Shown: positions 35,305-47,458 of the stretch, piece after piece | Layout of the letters: the number at the start of each line of letters is the position of its first letter | How positions within the stretch are numbered: the first letter of the stretch is position 1 | Source of the DNA: Marchantia polymorpha subsp. ruderalis | Lineage: Eukaryota > Streptophyta > Marchantiopsida > Marchantiales > Marchantiaceae | Length of the DNA: 64,000 nucleotides | Direction: 5' to 3' | Assembly: GCA_037833965.1 (NCBI GenBank) | Contig: AP031356.1 | Coordinates: 17,196,501 to 17,260,500, forward strand | Position numbers and translations under genes: made by a program | The notes under the pieces: model-generated | The model's input: only the letters and a program-made list of their open reading frames with translations | Told to the model about the DNA's origin: nothing | Database searches by the model: none

Positions 35305-38281
35305 ATCTCCACTTTGATCTTTAGTTTTGATCTTGATCACTTGAACTTGAACTTGGTCCTCGTCCCTCACTAATTCATTCTTTGATTTTGCTCAGTCACG
35401 TTGCATCAACTCCAAGAAGCTTCAGACAGCTTTAAAACTTTTTCAGAGTTACCACTTTTGTGCCACGATCTGCCGAATTGTCATCAGTGCTGATTTTTGC
35501 AATGTTGATGTCGTCATGGGTAATCTTTTCTCTGATGAAGTGATATTTATGTCAACGTGCTTTGTTCTGTCGTGGAAAACTTGATTCTTACACAGATGGA
35601 TTGCACTATGGCTATCCAAGAAGACTGTTGCTGCACCTTGGAACACATGTAACTCCTTCAGCATGCGTTGAATTCATATGCCTTCCTTCACTTCCTCAGT
35701 GGTAGCAATATACCTGACCTCTGTTGTGAACTAAGTCACAACAGGCTGTAACTGTGACTTCCAGCTCACACAATTGTTGTTGATCAAGAAGTGATACGTT
35801 GCAGTGAATTTCTTGGTGTCTTTATCCCCTTCGTAATTAGAGTGTACATATTCCTGCATCAAAACTGAACTAACTCCCTTGCAATACACCTAACTCACAT
35901 TAGTATTGACTTTCAAGTACTAAAAGTATTGACTTAGGAGATGCTTCATAGCCAGCCAATGTTCCTTGCTAGGATTTGGCATGTACCTGCTAAGAACACT
36001 AATGGCATGAGCAATATCATGCTTTGAACACACCAAAGTGTACATGATTGAGCCAACTGCACTTGAATATGAAACATCTTCCATGGATTGTTTTGCTGAT
36101 GCTGACATAGGCACTGACTTGCAGAAAGGTTGAAATGATTCGTTAAAGGTTGAGTCACTGGCTTTGCATTTTTCATGGCAAACTTGTCAACTAGCTTCTC
36201 TAAATAGCCACGTTGCGACAATACGAACCAAATCATTTTTCTGTTTGTGCTGCTGCTGCTTCCAAGGACTCTAGTAGAATCACCTATATCTTTCATATCA
36301 AACTCTTTGCTCAAAATCTTCTTAAGATCTGAAATATTTGAAGTCGAGCTGTTGATCATTAACATATAATCTACATACATGAATAGATAGATGCTTTTTA
36401 GTACTTCATTACCTTTGAAATACAAGCATGAATCAAAGGATCTCATGTTATATCCTTGCTCAAGCATAAATGTGTCAAAACGCTTATACCATTAACGTGG
36501 TGACAGCTTGAAACCATACAGCAATTTCTTCAGTAGACACACCATGTCTTGGCCTTTCTGCACTTCATATCATGATGGCTGCTCCATGTAAATCACTTCC
36601 GGGTCACCGTAGAAAAATGTTTTTTTCACGTCCATTTTTTGTAATTCCAAATTATATTGAATCACAAATGCAAGCATAATCCGTATGATCTTGTATTTAT
36701 CCATAGATGAGAAAATTTCATTATAGTCATTGATCTTGTAAAGTCATTAACACTTCACTGGTTTTTGAACTAGTTCTTAGTGTTAGAATTATGATCCAAG
36801 TTTTGTTCTTATAAAACTACTCCATTTACTCTCTCATGGCTCCCTTCCAAATTTTTTAATCTGATCTAGCAACAACATCTTGATAGTAGGAAGGCTTCTT
36901 CATCTGAATCTTCAAGGTTAATCTGAATGCATAGGCAAAGATCTCAGAATATGTGGAGAAGCCATATCTTCATGGAGGTCTTGACAATCTTTTTTCTCTA
37001 TCCCTAATCAAAAAGTAGTCAAATTGTTGTTGATATTGTTTTGAGTTGTTGTGTCTTGTTACCTCTTGTTTGCAGTTGTTGTGCTCCTGATCAGTTTGAT
37101 TGCTTGGTTCAATGACATTGATCTGGAGCTTGCATGTTCTCATCTCTAAGATCACTCGAGATGCTTTGACATTGGGCTTGTGGAGTAGTGACATGAGTAG
37201 CTAGCTCCACTTGAATAATATTTTCTAACGTTTTTGCAGGATTAGTGATATTCACAGCACTAGAGTTTGATTCGGTCCATGATTGACAAAAGAATATAGA
37301 CTCATTAAATATCAAGTTTTTACTATTGAAATTTTGAAACTGTTAACTTTTCTCACACACAGCCCATATCCCTTGGTAACTTGTGGATAGCCAAGGATTA
37401 CGCATTTGATGACTTTAACTTCAATTGGCCTTGACTTTGATGAACATAGACAGAGCATCCAAACACTTTCGAGTGATTTAAAACTTCATTTTTCTTCTAG
37501 TGTTTTGAACTCAATGGCACTAGAAGAGCATTTGTTCACAAGATATGTCGCGGTGATCATTGACTCACCCTAGAAAGCCTTAGCCAATCCAGAATTGAAA
37601 AGCATGTTTCTTGCCTTGTTTAGTAATGACTTGTTCATTCTCTCAGCAACTTCGTTCTGCAAAGTGATTAGTCTCACGGTTTTATGCCTTTGAAAACCCT
37701 TATTGGCACAAAATTAATCAAACTCACCATTACAAAACCCCTGATCAATATAGGTTCTTAAAGTCTTAACATTTTTATCAATCAAATCCTAAACCAGAAT
37801 TTTCCATTCTTTGTACTTTTCAAAAGCCTGATTTTTGTGTTTCAACATATATATACACACTTTTTTAGAAAAGTCATAAATGATAGATACAAAATAGAAG
37901 TTACCGCCATGTGTTGTTGTCCTTGAGAGTTTCCACATATCTAAATGAATGTACCCAAGGACTTGTGTAGACGTGTGCTTTCCAGTTGGAAATTTCTGCC
38001 TGTGTTACTTTGCCAAAATGCAATGCTCGCAGAAATCAAGTTTGTTGACTTTGTCCTATCCTAGCAGATTCTGGCTGCTCATTAATATGGCCAAGCCTTT
38101 AGTGCCAAAGTGTAGCTTTGTTGTTGTTTTTGGGAATGGCAACTGACACAATTTCATGGAGAGTCTCCTTGATGAGATAATAGAGACCAGCAATCTTGAT
38201 ACACTTTAAAAAATTAGCCTTTAAAAAATACATAAAAAAACATACACTTTATAAAAATTCTCACAACACCATTAGCCATTT
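35305..38281 (-). pseudogene. Copia pol relic: integrase, reverse transcriptase, RNase H
   Basis: Minus-strand motifs in order: integrase parts around 37.3-38.2 kb, then RT with IYMEQPS, VCLLKKLLYGFKLSPR (36.5 kb) and YVDYMLMINSS where active elements have YVDD, then RNase H with FLDSHSAIHLCKNQVFHDRT (about 35.6 kb). The second catalytic aspartate of the RT box is replaced by tyrosine, and several stops interrupt the frame, so no enzyme can be made. The longest open piece is 35946-36467. Confidence 0.85.
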
Positions 38282-39272
38282 TTATGCAACAAATTTTATA
38301 CGAGCAACTAAACAAGAATGAAATTTACCCATTATTACCTTCACTTCATTGAGTTTTTGATAGTCCAACGTTAAATGCTTGTTATGTGTCTTATGATAGG
38401 TGCAATCAGAATCAAGGATCCAATCCAACGCCTTGAGCTTTCCTGATGCCATGAGAACTTCGCTATCGTTGTAGCCATCACCAAAGTATACTGAATCTTG
38501 GTAATCTTGTGATGTGCTAACCTGATTCTTCTTGATCCATGAGTAACAATCTTTCTTGATATGATCCATCTTGTTGCAATAGAAGCATTTTTTGTCAACG
38601 TTGGAGTTTGTAACCCCGATTGTTGATCTTTGTAGATGTTTTGTTGTGATTCTTGGGCTTGAAGTTGCTTCCATCTGTGTTATTGCACAACTATTTGTCA
38701 CAAGCCATGTCATTTTTGCCATCACCAGAGGACTTCTTGTCTGCTCTAATTTTCAAGTCTTTGAATTTGAGTGCGGATATCACTTCATCTAGGATGATCC
38801 ATGACCTCCCGTACTTGATTGCCAATTTCACCTCCTTGTATGTCTCTGGAAGAGAATTGAGAATAATGATTGTCTTATTCTCCTCTCTAAGCTCTTCCTT
38901 GTCGCCAGATTTTGCAAGCTCAATGATCATCTTCAAGAACTCATCTAAGTTGGCTTCCAATGACTTTGCTTGGTCCATCTTGAACACAAAGAGACTTCCC
39001 TTGATATAGATCTTGTTTGGAAGTGAGCAAGATTGAAACATCTCCTCAAGCTTCTTTGACACCTTTGCTGGTGTGTCTTCTTTGTCAATAAGACAAATAA
39101 TCAAATGAGACAGGTGAAAAATTATTGTATCCATAGCCGTTTCGAACATTTTTTCTCTTTGATATTGGAAAATATCTCTAGGCCATAGCACTGGGTTGAA
39201 GATGACACTCAGCAATCTTTGTTGGGCGAGGAGCGCTGAAATTTTTTGACGCCAAATGCGCAATGCCATCAA
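38282..39272 (-). pseudogene. Copia gag and protease start
   Basis: The capsid part is open over 38691-39272 (193 codons; LEANLDEFLKMIIELA, ILNSLPETYKEVKLAI, typical UBN2/gag-type sequence). After a frameshift comes the zinc knuckle CFYCNKMDHIKKDC (CX2CX4HX4C), then the protease active-site region WILDSDCTYHKT, where copia elements have DSGC or DTGA. The glycine of the aspartic protease site is thus changed to aspartate. Confidence 0.88.
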
Positions 39273-39499
39273 ATTTTTCTACATCAATTTCCACTGCCGT
39301 CAAAGGATTCCAAGAGTTGAGATTCCATATGCTTTATTGAGACGAACTTGTGTTAGTGCTTTGCTGTGGAAGTTTTTTGCTTATTTTTGGCTTGACGGTG
39401 CGTCCAACAAGGCGACTCGATGCTTCCAAGTCCACCATGATGATTTGAGCGCAGAAGACAGATGCGACAAAGTTGTGAAATCAAGATGGATGCTACAAT

Positions 39500-39511
39500 G
39501 CTCAAATACCA
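39500..39511 (-). other. Primer binding site of the copia element
   Basis: TGGTATTTGAGC on the minus strand directly after the 5' LTR. It differs in two positions from the usual complement of initiator tRNA-Met. Confidence 0.75.
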
Positions 39512-40043
39512 TGGTAGGGATCTGAATCCCCATAATCAATTGAAAATTCAAAATCCACACACACAAACAAACACAAGAATTTGATGACGAGGTTCAACTT
39601 GAAAGCCTAATTCTCACCAACTCCTTAATGAAGGTAGTTCAAGTATATATCCAAGATCAATGTTGTCAGACTTGGCCTTTCTGCTGTTATTACAAGATGT
39701 CTGTCTGGTAAGAAATACACATAAACATAATTACTACTGCTTTTCGAGCAAGACTAACACTTCCTCACATATGATTCTCTCTCTCGATGTGTCTTTCTAT
39801 TCTCTCTTTCAACCATTCTTGAAATCCTCCCACTATTATGTTTTCCTTAAATCCGTTGATTAACTTTATATCATCTTGACTTATAACAATACCTTATAAC
39901 GGTAAAATGTCACAGTGACTCAAAGCCGTCAATTCCTACACAGACCATAGAATATTGATTCATCAGCAAACTACTACTAAATAATAAAAACGACAAAAAA
40001 CTCTAAAAGAGAAATGACATGAAATTGAAGCTGATATCTCACA
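39512..40043 (-). repeat. 5' LTR of the copia element
   Basis: Starts (minus strand) TGTGAGATATCAGC and ends CCCTACCA, followed by the primer site. It is slightly longer than the 3' LTR. Confidence 0.9.
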
Positions 40044-40660
40044 CATCTCATTGCCACGGACAGATCCATTGTGACGATTGTGCTCACGACATCCTCAACA
40101 ATCTTCATTGTCTCCTTCATAGCCACGATCACAATCTCCATAGCCGCATCCAACTCTGAACAAGATGCCTTCATGAAACTAGTTTTTGCCGTCGTCCTCA
40201 CAAGATGCCCTCTCATTTACACCATCAAAGCCGCCGCTCCTCCACCAACAACATAATCAATGTGATTTCCTTCCTGATGTCCCTCGCTGTTCTTTCGGTT
40301 GTTGCCGTGGTCATTGTAATTTTTGCAATCCCAAAATAAGCTATCATGTTTATCGCGTTGAACTCCTTCATTGCGATCACTACCATACCCACCGATCTCG
40401 GCAAGTTTCACGGTCTCCTTTACATCCACATCCACTTTAGTTTAGGGCTCTTTCCTCCTGCACTGCTTCAGCTAGTGGAGTTTGGCTTTGAAGTTACCCA
40501 GGCGGGGGTTGCGCTTCACAAGAGTATGCTGAGATTTTTTGGTAGCGAGCTTCTGTGCAAGGGATGCTAAGTGGCTCTAGCATTGACAACCATGGATCTT
40601 CAGTTTCATAGTCGCCTAAAAGATGAAAATAGTTGGTCGAGAAGATGTCTTTGTTGCTGT
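40044..40660 (-). pseudogene. RGG/HABP4-type RNA-binding protein pseudogene, 5' half
   Basis: Minus-strand frames read STNYFHLLGDYETEDP near 40650 (family start: TNPFDLLGDDE.EDP), LAQKLATKKSQ, an Arg/Gly/Asn/Asp-rich middle (RNEGVQRDKHDS, RGYEGDNEDC) and RHNGSVRGNEM at 40044. The last directly continues into KRDGYG at the other side of the copia element; the family has RHSGTGRG.E.KRDGAG here. It has no introns, many frameshifts and stops, and is a probable retrocopy. The copia insertion came after the retrocopy formed. Confidence 0.78.
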
Positions 40661-40869
40661 TAAGCAATCTGCCTCCTCACGCTCAAGCTTTTCCCTTGGT
40701 GGTGTCTCCTTTCACCGCCTTGTTCCTTCTCCTGGCATTTTTTTTCTTATCCTCCCTTTCATAAATTGCCTTGCTCCTCAGTACATGTAATAACCCACCA
40801 AAGGCTAAAACTGCAGTATAGTAGCAAAAGGTCAAACCCATAGGAACAGAGGCAACACACAGAGTACTA

Positions 40870-41360
40870 AATGTCACGTTTTAACAAACTATTGAAGAGT
40901 TTGAATTCTCAGGCGACTGTCACTCCCAAAAATACTACAAGTGCTCAACTCGGAGGTCACTCGGAGGACGCACAGTGCAGCGTAGTTCACCCCAACACAC
41001 ACCTGAAACTAGAAAAGCACAACTCAGAGGTCGATTATGACCTCTACTTAAGATTCAGGGGGAAAGTTTCCCAATAGTAGACTCAGAGGATCTGCAGGTA
41101 GTGTTTCCCAACTCCAAATTGACAACTCTGACTGCTAGTGCAGAGCATCTGGGTTGGACTTCCTACTTCGGATGCGATATCTTCGTCAAACAGAAGTCAC
41201 TCTCACGCGGTGAACAACACACTCAACTCACAAAACGTGCAGAGAATATAGGAATCCAAATTGAGAAACTCGATTGAGAAAAGTTCCAGTGTCACACCTT
41301 AACAGTCTATTTACGAGTTTGAATTCTCAGGCACTAGTCATTCCAATAAATACTGCGGAG
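40870..41360 (-). repeat. Internal direct duplication in the tail of unit B/E
   Basis: GAGTTTGAATTCTCAGGC occurs at about 40908 and again at about 41318, each embedded in a longer similar stretch (GTCAC...TTAACA before it, CACTCC or CATTCC and AATACT after it). Unit C has the same two copies; unit D has only one. Confidence 0.75.
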
Positions 41361-41682
41361 ACTACTCCTGAAGGCGCCTCAAGCAGCGTACAACCTGAAT
41401 TGACAACCAAGGTTTACTCGAAGTAACAAAACTTCACTTTGGCATTCAGGGGGAAAAATCCCGAAGGAGTACAAACAAGAACAATCACCCGAAGGTGTAA
41501 GTCCGAACTGCTCAGGTTCTAACTAGACTACACTAGCTCAGAGCATTCGGTCGAAGGCCTTCAGCTACAAAATGCGGTAACTTCATCAAGCTATAGCTGT
41601 TCTTGCGCGGTGACAGAACTAAGGACACAAACGCGCAGAGAAAACGAGTTCCTGGACTGCACTTCCAAAACTGGAAAATCCC

Positions 41683-41711
41683 CAAGGCAAAACGCCTTGA
41701 ACTACTTTATA
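41683..41711 (-). promoter_or_regulatory. TATA box and hairpin after the B/E gene
   Basis: On the minus strand TATAAA (41706-41711) is followed by the hairpin CAAGGCGTTTTGCCTTG (41683-41699). The same pair stands downstream of the gene in C and D. Confidence 0.6.
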
Positions 41712-42589
41712 CACTCTAAGATCTGCAACCTCCGGGCTGACTCTCACTCAGGTTTACCTCAGATGGCTTTTCGGTAGCTCATCATGATTCTAGAAGACTA
41801 GGATTCCGCATCATACTCATAAGCTAAACACCCTCTCACACAATCTCTCAAGGTATCACTCCAACTCATACACTCATCGACACTCCAAGGTACTGAAAAT
41901 TCGTCACTCTTTCATATATGAAACAAGTCTCTACATATGAACTCTTCAAACTTGCTTGAGAGGCTCTTCCCTACCTCTCTCTATATATACTACTTGAGAA
42001 TTTACCATAGTAACAAATGGTAATTTCTATCTAACTTACTTTTACGAAGATAAACCATAGTAAGGTTGACTAGTTATCAATATGTGGCAACATGCCATTG
42101 GCCCCCTAAACCTTCTAGATGTTTACTAATCCCTAGATTGAGGTGGCGACATGCCATTTGTGCCTTTTGCACTTCTAGAACTTCCACTTTCCACTAAGTC
42201 AACATTAGACTTAGTCTCACCAATGGAATACTCCTTACTTTAGTCAAACCAATCAAAACTAAACATGAAGTTCAAAAGTCTTTTCTCTTGGAATCTAGAC
42301 TTTTGTACAAGACAAAATAGAAGTGCTCACTCAAATCTTCTAGAACTTCTCTAGTTATTCCACCAAGTATAGTCATTATAGCTAAATTAGCTAGACTTAG
42401 TTAAACTAGCTAGATTTAGTCATAACTATCTTAACCATGATTAACTCCTTGGCTAATTCTAGTTTATTTCACACATGTAATATCTGGTATTACAGATCCT
42501 AACTAACAAACACTCTACTCTACGCTACACGTCATCTGCTATGCCTCCTGTGCGAAGGCCAACCGCGCACTGACTCCCTTCCCGACTAA

Positions 42590-43653
42590 TCTTCGGCCCT
42601 ATTGCGCAATCCCAGCCGCCGCAACACCGCGGTTAACTCTGCCTCGAGGTTCGCAATGGCGTCTTGCGACCTCGCCAGGAAGGAATCTAACCGCTTCGCT
42701 ACTCGCCGCCGATTCCGACTGTCACTCAACATCAAGGCCACCGCACGAATCTCCAACTCGCGCAAGGTGACTCTCTCCCGTGCTGCAATCTCCTAGAGGG
42801 TGTAATCTCTCAGACATCGGTTCACTCGCGCGACTAACTCCTCTCGCGTGCGATCTGTCGCGCACCGGTTGTCGCCTTCAAACTCCACTAATTGCAGCTC
42901 CGCATCCGCACGCTGCGCTCTCAATTCGTCGCACTGTGAATGCAGGCGACGTAGTAACTCCTCATCCGCCATGCGTGCAATCTGACACTGCTCCAGCAAC
43001 CGTGTCTGCTGCACGAGCTCCTCTGCCAAGGTGCTATTCTGAATTCGCTCCGAATGAAGCTCCGCTTCGATCTTTGCGCGCTGTTTCTCAAATTCGCGCT
43101 GGAACTCGGCTGCTGCGTCATAGCGCAGCTGCAGTACTGCCTTGTGCAGTCTCCGCGAGAGTGTAAGATGTCCCTGCAAGGCATCGTTCTTCTCCTCCAA
43201 CTCTCTGTACTTGTGATCCAGGGAAATCAGCTCGGGATTCGTCGCTACTTTGATCCGTGTCCGATTCCTGACCAATTCGAGTAGGATCCCCGATGGCGGG
43301 GATCAGCATACTTCCCCGCCTTGCGATCAAGGTACCGCAAGAGTGGTACCACCTGCTCGCACAACACTCTCGTCGGCGTGCCTTGCACCGACTCCACTTC
43401 CTGCTCCTCCAACCCTGAATCGTCCTCTGAGTCGAGGATCTTTGTCGCCATAGAAATCCTCAACGATTCCCTGGAACTGGGTCGCGAAGCTTCTTCTGCC
43501 GCGACCGCCGCTCCACTTCCTACCAACATCTCCAACGCGGTGGAAGATCTGGCTTCCGGCGGGCCCGCTTCTCCTGCCCGATCTGCTTTCGCCGAAGACG
43601 TCTACCACCGAAGGCGCTTGTGCCGAAGTCACACGTGTCTTCTCCTTCCGGCC
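42590..43653 (-). pseudogene. C-terminal half of the unit B/E gene
   Basis: Contains VGSGAAVAAEEASRPSSRES, then VLCEQVVPLLRYLDRKAGKY, then, after a frameshift, NRTRIKVATNPELIS and a coiled coil (LAEELVQQTRLLEQCQIARM). After a stop come LREFEIRAVALMLSDSRNRR and LRRLGLRNRAED. It aligns from residue about 520 to the end of the intact D protein. The N-terminal half lies 9.3 kb away at 52972-54247, split by unit C. Confidence 0.8.
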
Positions 43654-44149
43654 TGTGGTACCCCACTTTTGGTAATTTTGAGGAAATTAAAACATTTTTG
43701 GAAAAAACTGTACCCTGGCAGCAATGTAAATAGCCTTCGGTGCATCAAAACAGAGTGAATTCGGAAGATCGTGGGGATTCTCGAGGGATCTCGTAGAATC
43801 TAGGAGTTGGGTGCAGCAGTAAGGACGGGCACCACCCTCCTTGCGAGCTCTGCAGTTAGGATCCCTACGGCGCAAGGCGCAAAATCCGCCTTCGGAAGCT
43901 GCGTCCGCGGCGGTAGGGAAATCCTTCATATTTAGGTCAACCCCCGGGCACCTTGACCTAGTTAGGGTCTCGTTGGAAAGAGCTCGACGCACTGATTCCA
44001 ACGAGCCCAAGAACGCTTGGAACGGATGAGGACTTAGGGAGTTATCACTATCGGAAGATACGTAGACGTTCGCCTTCGGCGGAAGGAGTTCGCCACCGGC
44101 GGGAATTCCGCCTACGCGGAAGGGAGATCAAGTTTTGTCCTATGCGCGG

Positions 44150-44620
44150 ACGAAGGAAGTTCGCCTGCGCACAGGCGAAATAGGGTTTTGATGTAGGCGC
44201 GAAGTTCGCCTACGCACAGGCGTCCGCCTGTGCACAGGCGCTTCGGCGTCGGCGGGAAATCCGCCTTGGGCCCTAGAAATGCGCCTTGTGAGGTAGAAAG
44301 TGTACGGCGCCTTCTGCGCCAGCGTAGCGCCGCGGACGAGCAAGGAGCCGCCAGAATAATCAAATCCGTACGGACCGTACGGACGGGACGGGTGGATGCG
44401 CTCTTGGACGGACGGAGTTGCGGCGGCGGAAGCGCCGACGAAGAGACAAGGAAAGGACAGTCTGGACGGAGACTGCTGACCGCGGTCAACGCCTTCCGCG
44501 CCAACGCATCGCCGCGGACGGAATTCGCCTGCGCACAGGCGAGCGCCTGTGCACAGGAGGATGAAGTTTCGCGCCGGCGGAGAGTCCGCCGAGGAGTCTG
44601 CCTGCGCACAGGCAGGAGTT
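44150..44620. repeat. Array of GC-rich palindromes in the leader of unit C
   Basis: CGCCTGCGCACAGGCG or close variants (CGCCTGTGCACAGGCG, TGCCTGCGCACAGGCA) appear at least six times in under 500 bp. Each is self-complementary. The leaders of B/E and D instead carry repeated GCCGAAGGCG-type units. Confidence 0.8.
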
Positions 44621-45122
44621 GAACTTTTGTCCGACATGCGGACACACGCGTCGAGGCAGAAGGGGATTGGCTGAGGAGCGGTACGAACAAGTGTACCGCG
44701 CAAGGCGGAAAATTCGCCTTCGGCGCTGCGCACCCATGTCCGCGGGGTTGTACGCTCGCGGAGTTCAAATCCGCCAATTCGAGCGTGAGAGTTTAATCGG
44801 CGACGGCGGAGCGTTAAGCCGCGCGTGAGAGCGGAGACCGTTTCAGCGTAGAGCCAGCGCGGCCATCAATTGAGACGTCCTCCACGAGCAAGAGCCGACC
44901 ATGACCTTCGACCGGGCGGCGGAGAGCGTCCCATTCTTGAATTCGCGATTCCATTCTCTTGTGCGAGCTGCGCGCGTCCATCTACTAGCTGCTAAGCATT
45001 CTCGACATCGCCGCACAGAGGATTTCTTGGTGATTGAGGGAGAAGTGAGTGCGCGTGATTTGGAATTGAGGGCTATTAGAGTTTGCCGAGAGAGAAAGGA
45101 GCTCGAGCGGTGCGGAAGTAGA

Positions 45123-47058
45123 ATGAGCGGGCGAGCGAACTCCAGGAACGCGATGACGAGACCGGGCCGATTGCGGATGCTGCCGCTTCGTCTACCACAG
45201 AACGGGCTACGCGCTTTCGAGGAGCGCTTGATAGCAAGAAAGCTCGATTTCTTGCTATGGGGATGGAACTACATCTGTGCGGATATGGTGCGCGAGTGGC
45301 TAGAGCCACAGGGACCACCCTCGCGCGGATTGCGTCCGCATGTTGATCGGTGGACAGTCCAAGATTGGGCGCAGGCATTGGGAAGATGTGCCGGCATGCC
45401 AGGGCATCTCCTCTTCGACAGTGAGAGCATCAAGGTGACCAAGCAGGAAGAGGCGCAATTTGTGGAGCTGTTCAAGACCGGGAGGTCTACCAAGAATGGG
45501 TACAGGACCCGCGATTACAAGGATCGATTCCGCCGGACTTTGTCCGCGGCGCTGATGCAATTACTGCAGCCACACCGCGCCTGCTACGTCACATTGTGGC
45601 AGGTCTCTTTTGTGGAGTGCGTCATCGAGGGAACTCCAATTCACTGGGCGAGCATCCTGCACAGGGTGATGCGATAGCACGCTTTTGAGGAGAAGGGGGG
45701 AACTCTAAACCATCTCTCTCCTTTCCTCATCAATTTTTATCGACAGCGGAATTGTTTGACAGCGGCGGAGCTTGAGCGTTTTCCGCCGTTGTCCGTCGAC
45801 CATCCCGGGAAGTATGTGCGGGAGAATGAGGTCGACACTGATGCAGAGGAGTCACCGACTTCTACTCCGTCAAGGCGGAGGGACGAAGGGAGGAACACTC
45901 CTGCAGCACGAGTGCCGCGGAAGCGGCGATGGAGAGAGGAGTCTGAAGAGGAGCAGCATCAAGAACCCTCTGCTCCCATTCGACCGCGGCCGTTGTACGA
46001 GTCATACAGCCGTGCCTTCGCAGGCAGCACACGTCGACGACGTGCAGCCCCACTCGGGTCAGTCGCCAACGCAATCAATGGCGACTGAAATTCTCCACTC
46101 GGATGATGACGACGGAGGCTCCACCGAAGAAATGTCAGGAGCAGGGGACACCGAGGAGGAGGAGGAGGAAATTGTTGGAGCGCTGGCGGCGGCGCTCTCT
46201 GAGCAGGTGATTCCGTTGCTGAGGTACTTGGATCGCAAAGTCGATAAATACGCCGACCCACTTCAGCCGGGATCTTACATCGAGTTAGTGCGCAGGCGGA
46301 CTCGCACTAAAGTCCACACCAGCAAGCTACTAGCTAGAGTGGACCAGGAGTTGAGGGAATTGAAGGAGAAGCATGAATGCTTGTGGGGTCAGTATAAACT
46401 CAATCAGAAATTCTACAAGTACTTCGAGAAGGTGAGGGATGGGAAACTGGAAGAGCTCACCAAGGAGCAGGTGAAGGTCACAGAAGCACTAATTTCTGAG
46501 TAGGCCCAGAATCGGATTTTGTCAGAGGAGCTCGTGCGACAGACGCGGTTGTTAGAACAGTGTCAGCTCGCACGGCAGGCGGATGAGGAGGTAATCCGCA
46601 GGCTACAGTCAGAGTGTGGCGAATTGAGAGCGCAACGTGCTGAGGCCGAATCGCAATTAGTGGTAATTGAAGAGGATCGCAAGAAGGAGGCAGATCGCAC
46701 AAAGGTGGAGACGGCGAGGCGTGTCGCCCACTGTCTCAAGGGCTACGCCCACTGGGAAGTGGCGGCGCAGGAGAAACTCACAATGCGTGAGTTTGAACTT
46801 CGCGCAGCCGGGTTGTTGTCAGGCGACAGCAAGAGTCGGCGGAAGGTAGCAAAGAAGCTCGATGCTTTTCTGTCGAAGGCGCGGGATACCATGTCCGCCC
46901 TCGAAGTGGAGGTGTCCGCGGCGTTGCAGCGATTGGGACTGCGCAGTCGAGCAGAAGACTGGCAAGGTAGGGAGTTAGTGCGCGGCAGTCCGTCGCGCAG
47001 GAGACGTAGCACAGGTTCCGCGGAGTGTAGTGTAGCGTGGTTCCGTGCAGGCGTGTAG
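45123..47058 (+). pseudogene. Unit C gene with two stops and one frameshift
   Basis: Start at the ATG of MSGRANSRNAM, followed by LPLRLPQNGLRAFEERL, LDFLLWGWNYICADMVREWL and TRDYKDRFRR (N-terminal domain as in D), then NHLSPFLINFYRQRNCL. TAG at 45675-45677 and TAG at 46501-46503 interrupt the frame, and a shift lies near 46.0-46.09 kb. The C-terminal coiled coil (LSEELVRQTRLLEQCQLARQ, LRAQRAEAE) and the end RRRSTGSAECS match D closely. Apart from these three lesions the protein is preserved over about 640 codons, which points to fairly recent inactivation. Confidence 0.85.
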
Positions 47059-47094
47059 CGTAGTGCAGTGTAGTGTTAGTTAGGACTTAGAAGG

Positions 47095-47123
47095 TATAAA
47101 ATAGTTCCAGGCGTTTTGCCTGG
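47095..47123 (+). promoter_or_regulatory. TATA box and hairpin after the C gene
   Basis: TATAAAATAG begins at 47095, 37 bp after the gene stop. The hairpin CCAGGCGTTTTGCCTGG follows at 47107-47123. Compared with B/E, one stem pair (A-T against C-G) is changed on both sides, so pairing is kept. Confidence 0.65.
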
Positions 47124-47418
47124 GGTTCTTTCCCATCAGAAGTGCAGATCAGGAACTCATTTCCTTTGCGTGTTTGTGTCCTTGTGTAATAACCCACCAA
47201 AGGCTAAAACTGCAGTATGGTGGTAAAAAGATCGAACCCACAGGGACAGAGGCAACACACAGAGTAAAAGTGTCACGTTTAACAGACTTTTGTAGAGTTT
47301 GAATTCTAGGCGACTGTCACTCCCAGAAATACTACAGTGCTCGACTCGGAGGCTCGACTCGGAGGAGGATCTCGACTCGGAGGATGCTCGGAGGATGCAC
47401 GGTACAGCGTGGTCACTC

Positions 47419-47419
<1 letters not shown>

Positions 47420-47456
<37 letters not shown>
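47420..47456. repeat. (CA)n microsatellite in the tail of unit D
   Basis: About 18 CA units. The equivalent position in unit C (52746-52773) has an independent-length (GT)n run. In B/E the site has only CACACAC, so the array expanded differently in each copy. Confidence 0.95.

Positions 47457-47458
<2 letters not shown>

Larger units (their letters stand above)
34774..40048 (-). mobile_element. Complete but dead Ty1/copia retrotransposon
   Basis: The element spans 34779-40043 (5265 bp) and is flanked by 5-bp target duplications CATCT (34774-34778 and 40044-40048). LTRs are at 34779-35304 (3') and 39512-40043 (5'), both with TG...CA ends. Next to the 5' LTR the minus strand reads TGGTATTTGAGC, a primer binding site close to TGGTATCAGAGC for initiator tRNA-Met. 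Before the 3' LTR is a purine tract AAAGTGGAGATTG. Order on the minus strand is LTR, gag, protease, integrase, RT, RNase H, LTR. All coding parts carry stops. The two LTRs differ at many positions, so the insertion is old. Confidence 0.92.

Noticed and set aside
44112..44777. 221-aa minus frame in the leader of unit C
   Set aside because: It arises from GC-rich palindromic repeats that suppress stops in all frames, and has no homologue in the leaders of the other units.
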